NCBI GenBank assembly: GCA_022841915.1
Contig: JALHQN010000007.1
Coordinates: forward strand, 211,284-275,283
Source of the DNA: Burkholderiales bacterium
GTDB lineage: Bacteria; Pseudomonadota; Gammaproteobacteria; Burkholderiales; WYBJ01
Length of the DNA stretch: 64,000 bases
Reading direction: 5' to 3'
Shown: in pieces, positions 61,001-64,000 of the stretch
How the letters are laid out: each line of letters opens with the position of its first letter
Numbering within the stretch: the stretch's first letter is position 1
Position numbers and translations under genes: made by a program
The notes under the pieces: model-generated
Seen by the model: the letters and a program-made list of their open reading frames with translations, nothing else
The model's database searches: none
What the model was told of the DNA's origin: nothing

Positions 61001-64000
61001 GCTGCAGAACGAGATCCTGAACCTCAGCGAGACCCTCCTGGGCCACTTCCCGAGCAGCGCCGAGGTCTGGTACCAACTCACCGATCACCCGAGTGGCGGT
61101 GATGGCACCGTTTCCACGATTTCAGCGCGCGACGGTTTCAGCGCCGGACGCCTCATCGACGTGGATGCCCTCGTCGTCGGCGAGGTCGATCACGGCGACA
61201 TCGTCTACAACGAGACCTCGCAGCGCAAGATCGTCGAGTTGCTCGGGGTGACGGACGCCGCGGTGGCGCAGATTTCCACCGGGCTGTTGTTGAGCAAGGC
61301 ACAAACCGCAAAGCGTCTGATCGATCTCGGCCTGCTCGACCCGGTCGAATTGGCGCGCGACGCCTACGATGGTGCGATGCACAAAATCGCCGGGTTGAAG
61401 GCGCTTGTCGACACCGACAGTACGCTGAACACGCGTATCCCCATCGTCGACAAAAGTCTTGCTCAGCTCATGAACGAGGCTGCAACAGGCATTGGCCTCG
61501 ATACCTTCTTCGCCAAGTTCCCCGCATCGGTGGGCGCGGGTGTGTCGGCCATCGATTTCGCCTCTCTGGAGACGGCGATCGAGGGGGCGTTGGGTTTGTC
61601 TTCCTCCGAGTTCTCGATCGTCGATGATCTCAATGCGACCGGCAAGCTGAGCCTGGTCTTCGACCTCACACGCTCCAATACGTATACCCGCAACGTGAGC
61701 TTTGGCGAGGCGGGCAGCCCTCTAGACGGCTCGGTGGATCTGAGCGTGTCGCTGAACATGGCTCTCGACTTCAGCATCGTGCTGGATCTGGGGACTGCAC
61801 TGACACCGAGCGGGGAAGGGGATGGCACGGCGGGCCTGGAGCTTATTCTGCGGACATTCGATTTCGGCGCGACCTTGAGTTCGTCCGATATCGACATCGC
61901 GCTTGGGTACGAGGGCCTAGGCGGCGTCACTGTCCAGAATGGCACGGCAAATATCGGCGCAAACGTCCGCGTGGCGTTCCAGGATGTCGACGGGACCCCC
62001 GATTCATTGCGGCTGGTGCAGTTATTCGTGCCGTCCACGTACCGCAGTCTGGTCGATTTCGACATCTCCGCGTCCGCGCTGGATTTCAACCTGCCGGTGA
62101 CCGCGGCGATCAACACCAGTGCGCTGCAGCTGAGTGGCTCGGGAACGTTGTCCATCGACGCTGCCAGCGTATTCGCGGCTCAGGCGCCCACGGTGCTGTT
62201 CCAACTTAACGGTGCGACGCTCGCTATCGCAGATTTCGTCGATCTGAGCGGCAATCTGGAGATCACTACGGATGCCGGCGGTCGGCTGCTGATCGCGGGG
62301 TCGGTCACCAATGGATCTAGCGGCACGCTCGTCCGCGCGGGTCCGGTAACCATCAGCGGCTCCGGCGAGTTTGCGCTCAGCCGTCAGACCGTCGATGTCG
62401 ACACCGACGGGAACGGCGCCCCGGATTTGCTCGCAGCAACCCTCGATACGGTTGCCTTGTCGCTTACTAGCGGCACCGTAGCGGTGGATCAAGTTGCAAG
62501 CCTGTCTGTTTCGGGCCAACTGGCGCTGGTCAGGGTCACGCCTGCCGGGCAGACAACAGCCCGTTACACCGCACTCAAGATGGGTAGTGTCACGGTTACC
62601 GCATCGACAGCCGACGCGGCGGACTTCGGCTTGTCGGGTACGCTGAGCCTCACGAGCCTCGACTACAACGCGGCTGCTCTCGGGCATGAGCGCATCGATT
62701 GGACCACCGCCTTCGATCTCGATGCAGATTCCGCGCCTGAGGTACTCGATCCCGGTGCCGACCTGCCCACGCCTGCGATCCTTGCGATCGATTTGCCGGC
62801 CACGCTCCAATACAGAGTGGCCGGTACCGTCAGTGGCGACACCAACAATGGCAACCGGCTGTTGACCGCAGGCCCGGTGAGCCTCAGCGGCACGGCCGAT
62901 TTCGCGTCGACTCGTCATACGGTAGACGTCGATACCGATGGTGACGGAACAGCGGATCTCATCGGCGCCACCCTGGAAATGTTCGGCCTCTCGATGACGA
63001 ACGCGAACGTCGTGGTCGATCAGCTTGCCACCTTGACGCTGACGGGGCAGCTCGGGTTGGTACGGGTGATGGCGTCTGGCCAGACCAACAGTCGCTACAG
63101 CGCGCTTCGGATGGGTAACGTCACGGTGAGCGCTTCGACCGCCAATGCGGGCGATTTCGGCCTGTCGGGTACCGTCAGCATCTCCCGGCTTGATCAAAAC
63201 AGCGCGGCCGCCGGTTTCGAGCGGTTGGACTGGGCAACGGCTTTCAACCTGGATGCCGACCCTGCACCGGAGTTACTCGACCCGGGGGCCGGCCTGCCTA
63301 CGCCAGTCGACCTGAGCGTCGATTTCGGATCGGGATTGCATTACCGGGTCAGCGGTTCGGTGACCGGCGATGCGGGCAACAACGACATCCTGCTGACGGC
63401 CGGCCCGATCACGGTGGCGGGCACGGCGGAGTTCGCGTTGAGCCGGCAGACGGTGGACGTGGATACGGATGGCAACGGTACGGCCGATCTGCTGGGGGCG
63501 CGGCTCGACACGATCGCGTTGGCGATTCCGGGCGGGCAGCCGGTCGAGGTGGTGGTGGCCGGGGTTGCGGACCTGACGGTCTCGGGCGAACTGGGGATCG
63601 CGCGAGTGACGGCCGCGGGCGAGACGACCGCACGTTACACGGCGCTGACGATGGGCAACGTCAGCGTGACGACCAATGCAGTGACGGGCGACTTCGGCCT
63701 GACGGGCACGGTGACGATCGCCACGCTGGATTACAACAGTGCCGCGCCGACCTTCACGCGTTTGGACTGGACCAAGGCGTTCGACCTCGACGCCGACGGC
63801 ACGCCGGACGTGCTCGACCCGGGCGCCGCCTTGCCGACGCCAGCCAACCTGAGCATCGACTTCACCCAGAGCTTGGCCTTGCGTGTGAGCGGCTCGGTGA
63901 CGGGCGATGCGGGCAACAACGACATCCTGCTGACGGCCGGCCCGATCACGGTGGCGGGCACGGCGGAGTTCGCGTTGAGCCGGCAGACGGTCGATGTGGA
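58008..64000 (+). CDS. Giant LEPR-XLL repeat protein with matrixin-like metalloprotease, lipase-like and EF-hand-like regions; truncated at right window edge
   Basis: Stop-free frame from 57975 to the window end; FKLEQLEPRVLLSADNPLL; HEVGHVLGFEH at 59151-59183; MVTHSTGGLVARSYIQ around 60222; ADLDSNGVVEFSELL; tandem repeats from about 62.28 kb. Start ATG 58008 or GTG 58077. Not in the ORF track. Confidence 0.9.
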   Translation, partial: MGCVTAGAAWRAGSPLGSRRQTIVLRWLLKHVRTQPPDRPASGAAHGARREPDAPDFKLEQLEPRVLLSADNPLLAELSRLAVDAENADTRRYAEAHIQQLDVATGAELNDAAQPDRGGAASDSVSVSWGDGWRTGESHAAVETAPDLVDDELQVALAPEIGQGTEGLVVSAQMAASATSFKSTFDELKTDPSLIESIESAIPASAISAFELPRGPPADDAPGATDETADVRYFNGLTHYDSPQGDEGGRLHLLYRSDARFLEADRSRAIEFSSYDALDTGVVEALLSEAVALWRSAGVDDALTARLANLSIDIADLPGGQLAFVEGARITLDVNAAGRGWFIDLTPSDHGEFGLVRDQWRLAAEFGSPAQPHVDLLTVLVHEVGHVLGFEHDSGIAVMDALLSHGERILPGGVAPELLDPARPSVSAAATIPPVLDLSDTLNDAAAIVIRLNADGTLDVSGTLSGDNASGLAGITQIVGNPLASIELVGPDLAAVWTLSGATGGTLTANGLDSIAFSFVDTLAGGALSDEFYLTAAYTLAVAIQGNGGDDRLTISSGSTAAVDFHGGAGNADTVLNRKGTSGAVTTSAVETFIDRPLLFIPGFAGTTFNSSHPTDPGLEGDSALEEWLLNRGVHPDRLVLEALAEAYSDIVETFDNIGYVDVRDGGLGTLFPALWDWRVPVAATDGVDDGLLSNVDAASLLDATFDTSLDYLAYWMDRAVTDWVALTGTAPDSVDMVTHSTGGLVARSYIQSAAYTESDVDSLLPVHMLIQTGVPNQGTGSPFVMLNNDFSVKSSTRGLAMVLGDAWALMQGGATIRNPDGTPLTAATEAEFVQKYVQTFSDLLAIYPLLDDLDDGVFELRPLLPSDVVYNHLLADLNAHALDAFVARGVLEVVADNLPADLVAADLDSNGVVEFSELLAHYEQGTPDGLLSVVADALPNALAIADVGDDLGGSADGIVSYAELLRYYDRQTYIVYSSSVDTPDLLTRHMGLELSAGLQNEILNLSETLLGHFPSSAEVWYQLTDHPSGGDGTVSTISARDGFSAGRLIDVDALVVGEVDHGDIVYNETSQRKIVELLGVTDAAVAQISTGLLLSKAQTAKRLIDLGLLDPVELARDAYDGAMHKIAGLKALVDTDSTLNTRIPIVDKSLAQLMNEAATGIGLDTFFAKFPASVGAGVSAIDFASLETAIEGALGLSSSEFSIVDDLNATGKLSLVFDLTRSNTYTRNVSFGEAGSPLDGSVDLSVSLNMALDFSIVLDLGTALTPSGEGDGTAGLELILRTFDFGATLSSSDIDIALGYEGLGGVTVQNGTANIGANVRVAFQDVDGTPDSLRLVQLFVPSTYRSLVDFDISASALDFNLPVTAAINTSALQLSGSGTLSIDAASVFAAQAPTVLFQLNGATLAIADFVDLSGNLEITTDAGGRLLIAGSVTNGSSGTLVRAGPVTISGSGEFALSRQTVDVDTDGNGAPDLLAATLDTVALSLTSGTVAVDQVASLSVSGQLALVRVTPAGQTTARYTALKMGSVTVTASTADAADFGLSGTLSLTSLDYNAAALGHERIDWTTAFDLDADSAPEVLDPGADLPTPAILAIDLPATLQYRVAGTVSGDTNNGNRLLTAGPVSLSGTADFASTRHTVDVDTDGDGTADLIGATLEMFGLSMTNANVVVDQLATLTLTGQLGLVRVMASGQTNSRYSALRMGNVTVSASTANAGDFGLSGTVSISRLDQNSAAAGFERLDWATAFNLDADPAPELLDPGAGLPTPVDLSVDFGSGLHYRVSGSVTGDAGNNDILLTAGPITVAGTAEFALSRQTVDVDTDGNGTADLLGARLDTIALAIPGGQPVEVVVAGVADLTVSGELGIARVTAAGETTARYTALTMGNVSVTTNAVTGDFGLTGTVTIATLDYNSAAPTFTRLDWTKAFDLDADGTPDVLDPGAALPTPANLSIDFTQSLALRVSGSVTGDAGNNDILLTAGPITVAGTAEFALSRQTVDV
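62278..64000 (+). repeat. Intragenic tandem repeats, 531/531/537-nt spacing (177-179 aa), truncated at window edge
   Basis: Anchor (V)DVDTDGxG at 62391, 62922, 63453 and 63990 in one frame; recurring RYTALKMGSVTV, FDLDADxxPEVLDPGA, SGSVTGD. Confidence 0.92.

Noticed and set aside
58089-63961. Multiple minus-strand ORFs (e.g. 62022-63197, 61463-62155) reported in the final 6 kb
   Set aside because: All are antisense to the continuous giant plus-strand ORF; their apparent repeats mirror its tandem repeats.
63366-64000. CRISPR array or mobile-element explanation for the near-identical blocks
   Set aside because: Spacing is 531-537 nt, in frame, and part of a protein-coding repeat.

Overview
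High-GC proteobacterial chromosomal window, probably Burkholderiales-like (inferred from the many TctC/Bug-type periplasmic binding proteins). No rRNA, tRNA, CRISPR array or mobile element could be supported. Main contents, left to right: (i) a left-truncated old-yellow-enzyme family oxidoreductase and katG, with a strong hairpin between them and a Fur-box-like hexamer array upstream of katG; (ii) an amidase/TctC pair, a DUF6481-like protein, a BON-MscS channel and a lone TerD-family protein; (iii) a complete-looking group-3b-type (sulfhydrogenase-like) [NiFe]-hydrogenase operon (10.5-20.2 kb) with maturation genes hypA-F-C-D-E but no hypB, a HypA lacking its zinc-ribbon cysteines, and a stand-alone cyclic-nucleotide-binding-domain protein between the electron-transfer subunits; (iv) a heterodimeric ABC exporter pair and a DbpA-like helicase; (v) a long catabolic/transport region (26-57 kb) with eight TctC-type SBPs (including the one at 5.6 kb) without tctA/tctB, four MmgE/PrpD genes, amidases, an AtzG-like small subunit, a Dpp/Opp-type ABC operon, a PuuE-like deacetylase, two TauD/TfdA-like dioxygenases and a divergent aconitase-superfamily pair; (vi) a very large right-truncated ORF (about 58.0 kb to window end, absent from the supplied ORF track because it has no stop in the window). 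It encodes an LEPR-XLL N-terminus, a matrixin-like HExxHxxGxxH site, a lipase-like alpha/beta-hydrolase domain, EF-hand-like motifs and roughly 177-179-aa tandem repeats. The most noteworthy items are this multi-enzyme repeat protein, the hydrogenase operon with unusual accessory proteins, the aconitase-like pair with altered active-site motifs, and an alpha/beta-hydrolase with Lys at the nucleophile position. All family calls come from motif reading by eye; no database search was run.
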